The notes below the pieces were generated by a model. That model was not told where the DNA came from and made no database searches. It saw nothing but the letters and a program-made list of their open reading frames with translations. A DNA stretch of 64,000 bases. Source: Pigmentiphaga kullae (GTDB lineage: Bacteria > Pseudomonadota > Gammaproteobacteria > Burkholderiales > Burkholderiaceae_B). The stretch's first letter is position 1. The number at the start of each line of letters is the position of its first letter. The stretch covers positions 62,001-126,000 of the forward strand of contig NZ_SGXC01000003.1 in the NCBI RefSeq assembly GCF_004216695.1. The letters are read 5' to 3'. This document shows, in pieces, positions 54,770-63,390 of this stretch. Position numbers and translations under genes: made by a program.

Positions 54770-56371
54770 ATGATTCAAGGCGTCGTCGATGCGGCAACCC
54801 TGAAGCGCATGCTCCACGACGGCGGCGAAATCGCGTTGCTCGATGTCCGGGAAGAAGGCGTGTTCGCCAAGGGGCATATGTTCCTGGCCGCCCCGGTGCC
54901 GTTGTCCCAGCTCGAGATCCGCGTGCCCGTGCTGGTGCCGCGCCGTTCGACGCGCATCGTGGTGACCGACGGTGGCGAGGGCCTGTCCGAACGCGCGGCG
55001 GCCACGCTTGCCAGGCACGGCTACGGCGATGTCTCGGTGCTCGAAGGCGGCCTGCAAGCGTGGATCGATGCCGGGTACGAGGTGTATACGGGCGTGAATG
55101 TGCCCAGCAAGGCCTTCGGCGAGTACGTCGAGCTGCATGACGAAACTCCCCGCATGGAAGCCGCCGACGTCAAGGCGCGCATCGACTGCGGCGACGACAT
55201 GGTCATCCTCGACAGCCGGCCGCTGGCCGAATACCGCAAGGTCAGCATTCCCGGCGCCATCGACTGTCCGGGCGCGGAACTGGCCTATCGCATTCATGAT
55301 CTGGTGAAGTCGGATTCCACACTGGTGATCGTGAACTGCGGCGGGCGCACGCGCAGCATCATCGGTGCGCAGTCGCTGCGCAACGCCGGCATTCCCAACC
55401 GCGTGGTCGCACTGAAGAACGGCACGATGGGATGGCACCTGGCCGGTTTTCCGGTGGACAACGGCAAGGACAGGACGGCGCCGCCGCCGACCGAACCGGG
55501 CTTGCGCAAGGCGCGGGAATCGGCGCGGCGCGTCGCCCGGCGCTTCGGCGTCCGCTTCCTGGACGCCGCCGGCCTGGACGCGTTCCGGCGCGAAGCCGGC
55601 ACGCGCACCGTCTACCTGCTCGACGTGCGCAGTCCGGAAGAATACGCGAGCCGCCACCTGCGGGGCAGCGTCTCGGCGCCCGGCGGCCAGCTCGTGCAGA
55701 CCACCGATACCTATGTGGCGGTGCGCAATGCCCGCCTGGTGCTGATCGACGACCACGGCGTGCGCGCGACGATGACCGCCTCGTGGCTGATGCAGATGGG
55801 CTGGGACGAAGTCTACGTCCTGAGCGATGCCCTGGCGTACGGCGAATGGGTGAGCGAACCGCCGGCGGCCGAGGTCCTGGGACTGGACGACGTCCATTGC
55901 GAGAGGATTTCCCCCCAGGCGCTCGCGGCGTTGTGCATCGAAGGGGCGAGCGTCCTCGACCTCGACTCCAAGCCGCGTTATCGGGAAGGCCACATTCCAG
56001 GGGCCTGGCACGGCATCCGCGCCAACCTCGCACGCAACCTTGCCCGGCTGCCCGCGGGTGACTGCATCGTCGTGACCTCGGCCGACGGCGTCCTGGCCAC
56101 GCTGGCCGCGCCTGAAATCGCCGCCATCACGGGTGGCGACGTCCGCGTGCTGGCGGGCGGCACCCAGGCCTGGCGCGCGGCGGGCCATCCCATGGAAGAG
56201 GGCGAGACGCGGCTGACCGACGACACGGACGACGTCTGGGTAAAGGTGCATGACCGCACCGGGAACCGTGACCAGGCGATGAAGGACTACCTGACCTGGG
56301 AAGTCGATCTGATGACGCAGATCGGACGCGACGACGATGCCGGGTTTCGCCGCTATCCCACCGCTGAATAG
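54770..56371 (+). CDS. Four-domain rhodanese-like protein
   Basis: A 533-residue protein with four rhodanese-like domains at about residues 5-108, 125-232, 268-380 and 385-490. Only domain 2 has an active-site Cys (Cys190 in VIVNCGGRTRS). The same loop holds Asp in domains 1 (VVTDGGEG) and 3 (LIDDHGVR) and Ser in domain 4 (VTSADGV). One sulfur-transfer site plus three structural or regulatory domains is implied. ATG 54770 follows ACGAGGAGCGG. It leads the PrpD/Bug/LeuCD operon. A role in sulfur transfer or thiol handling for that pathway is inferred only. Confidence 0.88.
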   Translation: MIQGVVDAATLKRMLHDGGEIALLDVREEGVFAKGHMFLAAPVPLSQLEIRVPVLVPRRSTRIVVTDGGEGLSERAAATLARHGYGDVSVLEGGLQAWIDAGYEVYTGVNVPSKAFGEYVELHDETPRMEAADVKARIDCGDDMVILDSRPLAEYRKVSIPGAIDCPGAELAYRIHDLVKSDSTLVIVNCGGRTRSIIGAQSLRNAGIPNRVVALKNGTMGWHLAGFPVDNGKDRTAPPPTEPGLRKARESARRVARRFGVRFLDAAGLDAFRREAGTRTVYLLDVRSPEEYASRHLRGSVSAPGGQLVQTTDTYVAVRNARLVLIDDHGVRATMTASWLMQMGWDEVYVLSDALAYGEWVSEPPAAEVLGLDDVHCERISPQALAALCIEGASVLDLDSKPRYREGHIPGAWHGIRANLARNLARLPAGDCIVVTSADGVLATLAAPEIAAITGGDVRVLAGGTQAWRAAGHPMEEGETRLTDDTDDVWVKVHDRTGNRDQAMKDYLTWEVDLMTQIGRDDDAGFRRYPTAE

Positions 56372-56389
56372 GACCGCAAAGGAATCCGC

Positions 56390-57778
56390 ATGAGCCAGAA
56401 CTCCGCAATCGTGCAAAACGAGGCGGGCGCCGACGCGCGCTCGGTGTCGCAGCGCATTGCCGCGCACGTCGCCGGGCTGCGCCATGCCGCGCTGCCGCCC
56501 ACCACCGTCGAGGCGTCCAGGCGATTGATGCTGGATACCCTGGCCTGTGCCTGGGCGGGTCGAGATGCGCCGGGCGCGCCCGAGGCGCATGGGTTGGTTG
56601 CGGCCGATGGCGGGACGGCCGAGGCCACGGTATGGGGCTATGGCGGCAAGCTGCCCGCCGCCTCGGCGGCGTTCCTGAACAGCCTGTTCGGCGCGGCGCT
56701 CGATTACGACGCGGTGAACACCGTCCACGCGGATGTCTGTGTGCTGCCGGCGGCCCTGGCGGTGGCCGAACGCCAGCGCGCGAGCGGCCGGGAATTCCTG
56801 GTCGCCTACGCGTTGGGCGCCGATCTGGCCTCGCGGCTGGGCGGCTCGATCACCGGGCAGCACCGGGGCTGGTTCACCACCTCGATCTACGGCGTGTTCG
56901 GCGCGACGGCCGCGGCCGCCCGCCTGCTGAGGCTGGACGAGGCGGCCGTCGCCCATGCCTTCGGTATCGCGCTGAGCCAGGCCGCGGGCACCCAGCAGGC
57001 CAATATCGAGCAGGCCCTGACCAAGCGGCTGCAATCGGCTTTCGCGGCGCGGGCCGGGGTGTTCTCGGCCCTGCTGGCCTCGCGCGGCGTGACCGCGCCG
57101 CGCGAGGCCTTCGAAGGCCGGTTTGGCTTGTTCCAGCTGTACCAGGAAGGCAACCCGCTCAAGGTGCTCGATGGCCTGGGCCTGTCCTTCGCGCTGGAGC
57201 AGACCAATCTCAAGAAGTACCCGACCTGCGCCTGCAGCCATGCCGCGCTCGACGCCGCGTTCGCCCTGATCCGGGAGCACGACCTGAAACCGGAGGACGT
57301 CAGCGCGATCGAGGTCGTGCATTCGCCGTTGATGCACCGGTTGGTCGGGGCGCCGTTCGACCCCTCGGGCAACCCGCAGGTGACGGCGCAGTTCAGCGTT
57401 CGCTACGCGCTGGCCAGCGCGCTGCTGCGCCGCCGCGTCGCCATCGACGACATCCAGGAGGCCGCGGTGCTGGACCCGGCGATCCGCGCCATCACGGAAC
57501 GCATAGCGGTCGTGGTCGACGAGGACAACAAAAGCGCCCGCGCGCCCGCCACGGTCTCCATGCAGACCCGGCACGGCAGGCTGTCGCGGACGGTGCGCGA
57601 GTTCCCGTGGAGCGCGGAAGCGCCGCCCAGCGGCGAGGAGTTGGCCGCGAAGATCGATGCCTGCTTCGGCTACGGCGGCGACGCCTTGACGCCCGCCGCG
57701 AGGAAGACGCTGATCGAGCGCGTTCGCCGCATCGAGGACGTCGACGACATGTCGGCGTTCTTCGCCGGCGTGTCGTGA
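56390..57778 (+). CDS. MmgE/PrpD family protein 1
   Basis: A 462-residue protein of the MmgE/PrpD family, which includes 2-methylcitrate dehydratase and cis-aconitate decarboxylase. Features are LDTLACAWAG, ALDYDAVNTVHADVCVLPAALA, the helix around KRLQSAFAARAGVFSALLA, and LKKYPTCACSHAALDAAF. In typical PrpD the region before the middle has a DxDD-like acidic patch; here DYDAV is seen. The substrate is likely a branched di- or tricarboxylate. It starts 18 bp after the rhodanese. Confidence 0.9.
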   Translation: MSQNSAIVQNEAGADARSVSQRIAAHVAGLRHAALPPTTVEASRRLMLDTLACAWAGRDAPGAPEAHGLVAADGGTAEATVWGYGGKLPAASAAFLNSLFGAALDYDAVNTVHADVCVLPAALAVAERQRASGREFLVAYALGADLASRLGGSITGQHRGWFTTSIYGVFGATAAAARLLRLDEAAVAHAFGIALSQAAGTQQANIEQALTKRLQSAFAARAGVFSALLASRGVTAPREAFEGRFGLFQLYQEGNPLKVLDGLGLSFALEQTNLKKYPTCACSHAALDAAFALIREHDLKPEDVSAIEVVHSPLMHRLVGAPFDPSGNPQVTAQFSVRYALASALLRRRVAIDDIQEAAVLDPAIRAITERIAVVVDEDNKSARAPATVSMQTRHGRLSRTVREFPWSAEAPPSGEELAAKIDACFGYGGDALTPAARKTLIERVRRIEDVDDMSAFFAGVS

Positions 57779-57809
57779 CACCCCAGGACCATAGCCAGGA
57801 CAAGAATCG

Positions 57810-59177
57810 ATGGACACCAGCATTTCCCGCCTGGCGGATTTCGCCGCCGGACTGCGCTTCGAGCATCTGGACGCGAGCGTGGCGCACGAGTGCAAGCGCC
57901 GTCTCATCGATGCGCTGGGCTGCGGCGTGGCCGCGTTCGACGCACCGCCTTCGCGTATCGCGCGCAAGCTGGCCGCTCGCGTGGAATTGCCGGACGGCGC
58001 CCCGGTGCTGGGAACGGCCGGGCGCACGCTGCCCGAGCTGGCGGCTTTCGCCAACGGCGTCATGATCCGCTACCTGGACGGGAACGACACCTTTCCCGGC
58101 GGTGGCGGCCACCCGAGCGACGTCATGGCGGCGGTACTGGCCGTTGCCCAGGAAGTCCGCGCCGACGGCCGCGCCACCATCACGGCCATCGTGGCGGCCT
58201 ATGAGGTGTACGCGGCCCTGTTTCGCGCGGTCAACATGCGCGAGCGCGGTCTCGACCACGTCTTCTATACGGCGGTAGCCGGTGCCGCCGGCGCCTGCAA
58301 CGTCATGGGCCTGGACGCGGCGCGGACCGCGCAGGCGATCACGCTGGCCGTGACCCCCAACCTCGCGCTGGAAGCCACCCGCCGCGGGGCCTTGTCCGAA
58401 TGGAAGGGCTGCGCGGCCGGCAATGCGGCGCGCAACGGATTGTTCGCGGCCCTGCTCGCGCGCGAGGGGCTGACCGGCCCGGAACGGGCCATAGAAGGCG
58501 CGCACGGCTTGCGCGAACTGGTCGGCAGCTTCGAGCTGCCTGATCTGGCCGCGCGCGGCGCGGACTTTCGCATCGGCCAGGCGCACCTCAAGCGCTTCCT
58601 GGCCGAATTCCATGCGCAATCGCCGATCACGGCGGCGCTCGAACTGGCGCGCCAGGTGCCCCATGCCGACATCGCGCGGATCACTCTGCACACCTACCAT
58701 TTCGCCTGGAGCGAGGTCGGCCACGAGCCCGAGAAGTGGCGGCCCACCACGCGCGAGACCGCCGATCACAGCCTGCCCTACATGATCTCGGCGGCCCTGA
58801 TCGACGGCGATTTCAGCGACGCAGTCTTCGAGCCCGAGCGGCTGGCGGACGAGCGCATCCACGCGCTGGCGGCCAGATTGACGGTCGAGGAAGACCCGGA
58901 CCTGAGCGCGCGCTTTCCGGCCTTCGTCCCCTGTCGCCTGGAGATCGTGACGCATGGCGGCACACGCCACGTCGCGACGGTCGATTATCCCCGCGGCCAT
59001 GCCGCCAATCCCATGGACGATGCCGAGGTCGAGGAGAAGTTTCTTCGCCTGGCCGGCCGTCATATGGACGAGGCAAGCGCCCGCCGCGCGCTCGAGATGC
59101 TGTGGCGCCTGGACGCCAGCGAGACGCTTGAGGAGCTTTGGTCGGTTTTGGCCATAGGGGTGGAGGAGAGACCATGA
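57810..59177 (+). CDS. MmgE/PrpD family protein 2
   Basis: A 455-residue paralogue of the preceding gene's family, with ALGCGVAAF, YLDGNDTFPGGGGHPSDVMAAVLAVAQ and EWKGCAAGNAARNGLFAALLA. Similarity to PrpD 1 is modest, so the two probably act on different intermediates or form a heteromer. It ends by overlapping the Bug 4 start (ATGA). Confidence 0.9.
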   Translation: MDTSISRLADFAAGLRFEHLDASVAHECKRRLIDALGCGVAAFDAPPSRIARKLAARVELPDGAPVLGTAGRTLPELAAFANGVMIRYLDGNDTFPGGGGHPSDVMAAVLAVAQEVRADGRATITAIVAAYEVYAALFRAVNMRERGLDHVFYTAVAGAAGACNVMGLDAARTAQAITLAVTPNLALEATRRGALSEWKGCAAGNAARNGLFAALLAREGLTGPERAIEGAHGLRELVGSFELPDLAARGADFRIGQAHLKRFLAEFHAQSPITAALELARQVPHADIARITLHTYHFAWSEVGHEPEKWRPTTRETADHSLPYMISAALIDGDFSDAVFEPERLADERIHALAARLTVEEDPDLSARFPAFVPCRLEIVTHGGTRHVATVDYPRGHAANPMDDAEVEEKFLRLAGRHMDEASARRALEMLWRLDASETLEELWSVLAIGVEERP

Positions 59178-60145
59178 AACACGGATTGCAGGGAGTGGTG
59201 GCCATCGCGCTGGCGGTGGCCGCGGGGCCGGCCTGGTCGGCGGATGCCTATCCGTCCAAGCCGATACGCATCGTGATCCCGTTCGCGCCGGGCGGCACCG
59301 TCGACATCCTGGGACGCGTGCTGGGCGAACAGCTCGGCACCCGGCTGGGACAGCCCATCATCATCGACAACCGGCCCGGCGCCGGGGGCAACATCGCGGC
59401 GGCGAACGTCGCGCGCGCCGATCCGGACGGCTACACGCTGTTCCTTGGCTCCATGGGCACGCAGTCGATGAACGGCGCCATCTACGCCAAGCTCCCGTTC
59501 GACCCGATCGCCGATTTCGCGCCTATCGCGCGCCTGGTCACCAGCGCCAACCTGCTGGTGGTGCATTCGTCGATCAAGGCGAAATCGGTCAGGGAACTGA
59601 TCGATTACCTGAAGGCCCGGCCGGGCCAGGTGAACTACGCCAGCGCGGGCATCGGCAGCTTCAACCACATCTCCGCCGTCCTGTTCGAGACGATGGCGGG
59701 CGTGAAGATGACGCACGTGCCCTACAAAAGCGGCGGCCAGGCGCTCAACTCCGTGTTGGCGGGCGAAACACAACTGGTGTTCCAGACCATTCCGGCCGCG
59801 GTGCCCTACATCCAGTCGGGCAAGCTGAGTGCGCTGGCGGTCTGTTCCGAAGAGCGCCATCCCTTGTTTCCCGACCTGCCCACCGCCAGCGAGTCGGGAC
59901 TGCCCGGCTTCGAGATCAATACCTGGTACGGGATGCTGGCCCCGGCCGCCACGCCGCGCGCGGTGATCGACAAGCTTCACGCGGCGCTGGTGCAGACGCT
60001 GCAGGACGCCGCCATCCGCAAGCGTCTGACGGAACTCGGCCTGGATGCCGCGCCGGACACGCCCGAGCAGTTCGCCGCGCTGATCAAGACCGATGCCGTC
60101 AAGTGGGGCAAGGTGATCAAGACGGCCGGCGTGGTGGCGGAATGA
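59174..60145 (+). CDS. Bug-family (TctC) periplasmic binding protein 4
   Basis: A 323-residue receptor with a signal peptide (MKHGLQGVVAIALAVAAGPAWSA). Motifs are YPSKPIRIVIPFAPGGTVDILGR, DNRPGAGGNIA, YASAGIGSFNHIS and HVPYKSGGQAL. ATG 59174 overlaps the PrpD 2 stop, and the stop overlaps the SDR start, so it is coupled on both sides. Confidence 0.93.
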   Translation: MKHGLQGVVAIALAVAAGPAWSADAYPSKPIRIVIPFAPGGTVDILGRVLGEQLGTRLGQPIIIDNRPGAGGNIAAANVARADPDGYTLFLGSMGTQSMNGAIYAKLPFDPIADFAPIARLVTSANLLVVHSSIKAKSVRELIDYLKARPGQVNYASAGIGSFNHISAVLFETMAGVKMTHVPYKSGGQALNSVLAGETQLVFQTIPAAVPYIQSGKLSALAVCSEERHPLFPDLPTASESGLPGFEINTWYGMLAPAATPRAVIDKLHAALVQTLQDAAIRKRLTELGLDAAPDTPEQFAALIKTDAVKWGKVIKTAGVVAE

Positions 60146-60909
60146 GCACGTCGAACCGGCCCATGCAGGATGCCGTCGCCTGGGTGGTCGGCGGCGCCGG
60201 GTCCCTGGGGCAGACGATTGCCGGCGCGCTGGCCGAAGCCGGGGCCCGGGTGGTCGTGTCGTCCCGCAGCGTGGAAGGGCGCTGGCCCGTCCGGAGTGCG
60301 GATGGAACCTGGTCGCGGGGCGCGATCGCGCTGGACCTGGCGTCGGGTGGTCAGGTCGACGCTGCCGCGCGCGAAATCGAAGATCGGTGCGGCCGCATCG
60401 ACCTGCTCGTCAATTGCAGCGCCGCGCCGGTCTTCGGCGATTTCCTCGAACTGGACGACGAGGACTGGGACACGGTGCTGCAGGCCAAGCTGTTGGGCTA
60501 CATGCGGACCATGCGCGCCGTCCTGCCGGGGATGGCCGGGCGCGGCGCCGGCGCCATCGTCAACATCAGCGGCCGCGGCGGCCGCCAGCCGACGCCGGCG
60601 CATCTGCCCGGCTGCTGCGCGAACGCCGCGGTGAATGTCCTGACCAAGGGCGTGGCCGATATCTACGGGCCGCGCGGTGTGCGGATCAATGCCATCGCGC
60701 CCGGACCCATCGATACCCCGCGCCACCAGGAAATCGTCCAGGGCAATGCCCTGGTCGGCTCGGCCGCCTCGAAGAAGCTGCCGCCCGTGGGGCGCCTGGG
60801 CGAGCCCCGGGACGTCGCCGATGCGGTGCTGTTCCTGGCCAGCCCGGCGGCTGCCTTCATTACCGGCATCACCTTACCCGTGGATGGCGGAGGAACCGCC
60901 ACCGTATAG
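60142..60909 (+). CDS. SDR-family protein lacking catalytic residues
   Basis: A 255-residue short-chain dehydrogenase/reductase fold. The nucleotide motif GGAGSLGQTIA and the NCSA (NNAG-like) motif are present, as is the PG segment APGPIDTPRH. In the active site, alignment by eye puts Gly144 at the usual Ser, Gly157 at the usual Tyr and Asn161 at the usual Lys (HLPGCCANAAVNVLTKG). It may bind NAD(P) or a substrate without normal SDR chemistry, or use other residues. It is coupled to the upstream Bug gene. Confidence 0.85.
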   Translation: MSTSNRPMQDAVAWVVGGAGSLGQTIAGALAEAGARVVVSSRSVEGRWPVRSADGTWSRGAIALDLASGGQVDAAAREIEDRCGRIDLLVNCSAAPVFGDFLELDDEDWDTVLQAKLLGYMRTMRAVLPGMAGRGAGAIVNISGRGGRQPTPAHLPGCCANAAVNVLTKGVADIYGPRGVRINAIAPGPIDTPRHQEIVQGNALVGSAASKKLPPVGRLGEPRDVADAVLFLASPAAAFITGITLPVDGGGTATV

Positions 60910-60948
60910 CCAGAAAAGCGCATGGACCAGGCGCGAAAAGGAGACGAG

Positions 60949-61929
60949 ATGAAGAGCATTCGAGGCATTGCCCGGCTCGCGGCCGGGTGTCTGTGCATCA
61001 CCGCCGGTTCGGCGGCGGCGGACGGTTTTCCGACCCGCCCGCTTCGCGTCATCGTCGGCTACCAGCCGGGTGGCGCCGCCGATCTCGTGGCGCGGGTGGC
61101 GGCCGAAGGGCTGGGCGCCAAACTGGGCCAGCAGGTGGTGGTGGAGAATCGCCCGGGCGCGGGCGGGCTGATCGCGAACGAAATGGTCGCCGCGTCGTCG
61201 CCCGACGGTTACACGCTGCTGCTGGTGAATTCGTCGTTCGCCTATCTGCCCACGATGTATTCGAAGCTGAAGTTCGACACGGTGAAGGACTTCGCGCCCG
61301 TCGCCCTGCTGGCGACGACGCAGAACGTGCTGGTGGTCAACGCCAACCTGCCGGCGAAGAACGTGAAGGAGCTGGTCGCCCTGGCCAAGGCCAAGCCTGG
61401 CAAGCTGAGCTATGCCTCGGGCGGCCCGGGCGGTTCCACCCATCTGTCGACGGAATTGTTCAAGAGCATGACCGGCACCGACATCCTGCATATCCCCTAC
61501 AAGGGCAATGCGCCTTCCATCGCCGATCTCAGCTCGGGACAGGTCGACATGACCATCGGTCCCATCCCGGCGCTGCTGCCGTTCATCAACGGCGGTGCGA
61601 ACAGCAAGCTGCGCGCGCTGGCCACCAGCGGCGCCCAGCGTACGCCCATGCTGCCCGACCTGCCGACCATCGCCGAGGCCGGCGTGCCGGGTTACGACGC
61701 GGGGTCCTGGTACGGCTTCATGGTGGCCGCCAAGACGCCCAAGGATATCCGCGACAAGCTCGAACAGGCGCTGCTGGCGGTCGGCAAATCGGACAAGTTC
61801 GTCGAGCAATTGAAGAGCGCGGGCGCGGAGCCGTCGGTGATGCCGGCGGACGAATTCCGGCGCTTCGTCGCGAGCGAGACCGACAAGTGGGGAAAGATCA
61901 TCCGGGAAACCGGTATCCGGGGCGATTGA
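60949..61929 (+). CDS. Bug-family (TctC) periplasmic binding protein 5
   Basis: A 326-residue receptor. The signal peptide (MKSIRGIARLAAGCLCITAGSAAA) is followed by FPTRPLRVIVGYQPGGAADLVARV, ENRPGAGGLIA, YASGGPGGSTHLS and HIPYKGNAPSI. ATG 60949 follows AAAAGGAGACGAG. It is the second Bug protein of the operon, so the system may recognise two related acids. Confidence 0.93.
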   Translation: MKSIRGIARLAAGCLCITAGSAAADGFPTRPLRVIVGYQPGGAADLVARVAAEGLGAKLGQQVVVENRPGAGGLIANEMVAASSPDGYTLLLVNSSFAYLPTMYSKLKFDTVKDFAPVALLATTQNVLVVNANLPAKNVKELVALAKAKPGKLSYASGGPGGSTHLSTELFKSMTGTDILHIPYKGNAPSIADLSSGQVDMTIGPIPALLPFINGGANSKLRALATSGAQRTPMLPDLPTIAEAGVPGYDAGSWYGFMVAAKTPKDIRDKLEQALLAVGKSDKFVEQLKSAGAEPSVMPADEFRRFVASETDKWGKIIRETGIRGD

Positions 61930-61952
61930 GCGCCCGTTGCAAGGAGCATTCC

Positions 61953-63380
61953 ATGGTTGACGCCACGCGCGCGGCGCAGCGCCCGCGCAGCATGTTCGAG
62001 AAGATATGGACCCGCCACGTCATCGCCGAGCGCGAGGGCGGCGAGTCGCTGATCTACATAGACCGCAACTTCGTGCATGAAGGGCCGTTCTACGCCTTCG
62101 ACGGCCTGCGGCTGGAGAACCGCAAGGTCCACCGCCCGCTCAAGCAGTTCGCGATCGCGGACCACTACGCGCCCACGAAGCATCGCGAAGCGGGCGTGGT
62201 GGCCATCCAGGATCCGGACATCCGGAGGATGATCGAACAGCTCGAACAGAACGCCCGCGATTTCGGCGTGCCGCTGATCGGCATGACCGATGCGCGCCAG
62301 GGCATCATGCACGTCGTCGCCGCCGAGCTGGCCCTGGTGCAGCCGGGCATGATCACGACGGCGGCGGATTCGCACACGACCAGCATAGGCGCGTTCGGGG
62401 CGCTGGCCTTCGGCGTGGGGGCGTCCGAGATCAAGCACATCCTGGCGACGCAGTCGCTCTGGTTCCGCAAGCCGAAGACGATGCGGGTTACGGTGGAGGG
62501 AAGCCTGCCCCGCGGCGTGGCGGCCAAGGACGTGATCCTGGCGGTGGTCGGCAAGGTGGGGCTGTCCGGAGGGACAGGCCACGTCATCGAGTACGCGGGG
62601 CCGGCCATCGGCGCGATGACGATGGACGAGCGCATGACGATCTGCAACATGTCGATTGAAATGGGGGCGCGCGCGGGCATGGTGTCGCCCGACGAGACCA
62701 CCTTCGCCTACCTGAAGGGACGCCAGTACGCGCCCCCGGCGGAATACTGGGAGCGGGCGCTGGCGTTCTGGCGCGGGCTGCCGACCGAACCCGGCGCGCA
62801 TTTCGACCAGGAAATCTCCCTGGATACCTCGCGCATCGAGCCCATGGTCACCTGGGGCAACCTGCCCGAGCATGCGTTGCCCATCAGCGCGCGGGTGCCG
62901 CATCCGGACGAAGCGGCCAGCGAGAAGCAGCGCGGCCACTACGAGCGCGCGCTGGCCTACATGCAGCTGGAGCCGGGCATGCGGCTGACCGACGTGGCGG
63001 TCGACCGCGTCTTCATCGGTTCGTGTACCAACGCCCGCTTCGAGGATCTGGCCGCGGCGGCCGAGATCCTGAAGGGCCGGCACGCGGTCGTGCCCGCCAT
63101 GGTGTCGCCGGGTTCCACCGACGTGAAGCGTCGTGCCGAGGCGGCGGGGCTGGACCGCATCTTCAAGGAAGCCGGCTTCGAATGGCGCGATTCGGCATGT
63201 TCGATGTGCGTCGGGTCGAACGGCGACTTCGCGCTGCCGGGCGAGCGCTGCGCGTCGACGTCTCCGCGCAACTACGAGAATCGGCAGGGCCGCGGCGTGC
63301 GTACGCACCTGATGAGCCCGGCGATGGCGGCGGCAGCCGCCGTTACCGGCAGGCTGACCGACGTTCGCAACCTGGGCTAG
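61953..63380 (+). CDS. Aconitase-family hydro-lyase, large subunit (LeuC-like)
   Basis: A 475-residue LeuC-type protein that would isomerise or hydrate a hydroxy-acid with a [4Fe-4S] cluster. Cluster ligands are Cys358 (GSCTNAR), Cys416 and Cys419 (DSACSMCVG). Other conserved parts are MTDARQGIMHVVAAE, ADSHTTSIGAFGALAFGVGASEIKHILATQ, KPKTMRVTVEG and SNGDFALPGERCASTSPRNYENRQG. It is catabolic rather than leucine-biosynthetic by context; citraconate/citramalate or dimethylmalate-type dehydratases are LeuCD relatives. leuD-like follows after 10 bp. Confidence 0.92.
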   Translation: MVDATRAAQRPRSMFEKIWTRHVIAEREGGESLIYIDRNFVHEGPFYAFDGLRLENRKVHRPLKQFAIADHYAPTKHREAGVVAIQDPDIRRMIEQLEQNARDFGVPLIGMTDARQGIMHVVAAELALVQPGMITTAADSHTTSIGAFGALAFGVGASEIKHILATQSLWFRKPKTMRVTVEGSLPRGVAAKDVILAVVGKVGLSGGTGHVIEYAGPAIGAMTMDERMTICNMSIEMGARAGMVSPDETTFAYLKGRQYAPPAEYWERALAFWRGLPTEPGAHFDQEISLDTSRIEPMVTWGNLPEHALPISARVPHPDEAASEKQRGHYERALAYMQLEPGMRLTDVAVDRVFIGSCTNARFEDLAAAAEILKGRHAVVPAMVSPGSTDVKRRAEAAGLDRIFKEAGFEWRDSACSMCVGSNGDFALPGERCASTSPRNYENRQGRGVRTHLMSPAMAAAAAVTGRLTDVRNLG

Positions 63381-63390
63381 GAGATCCCGC

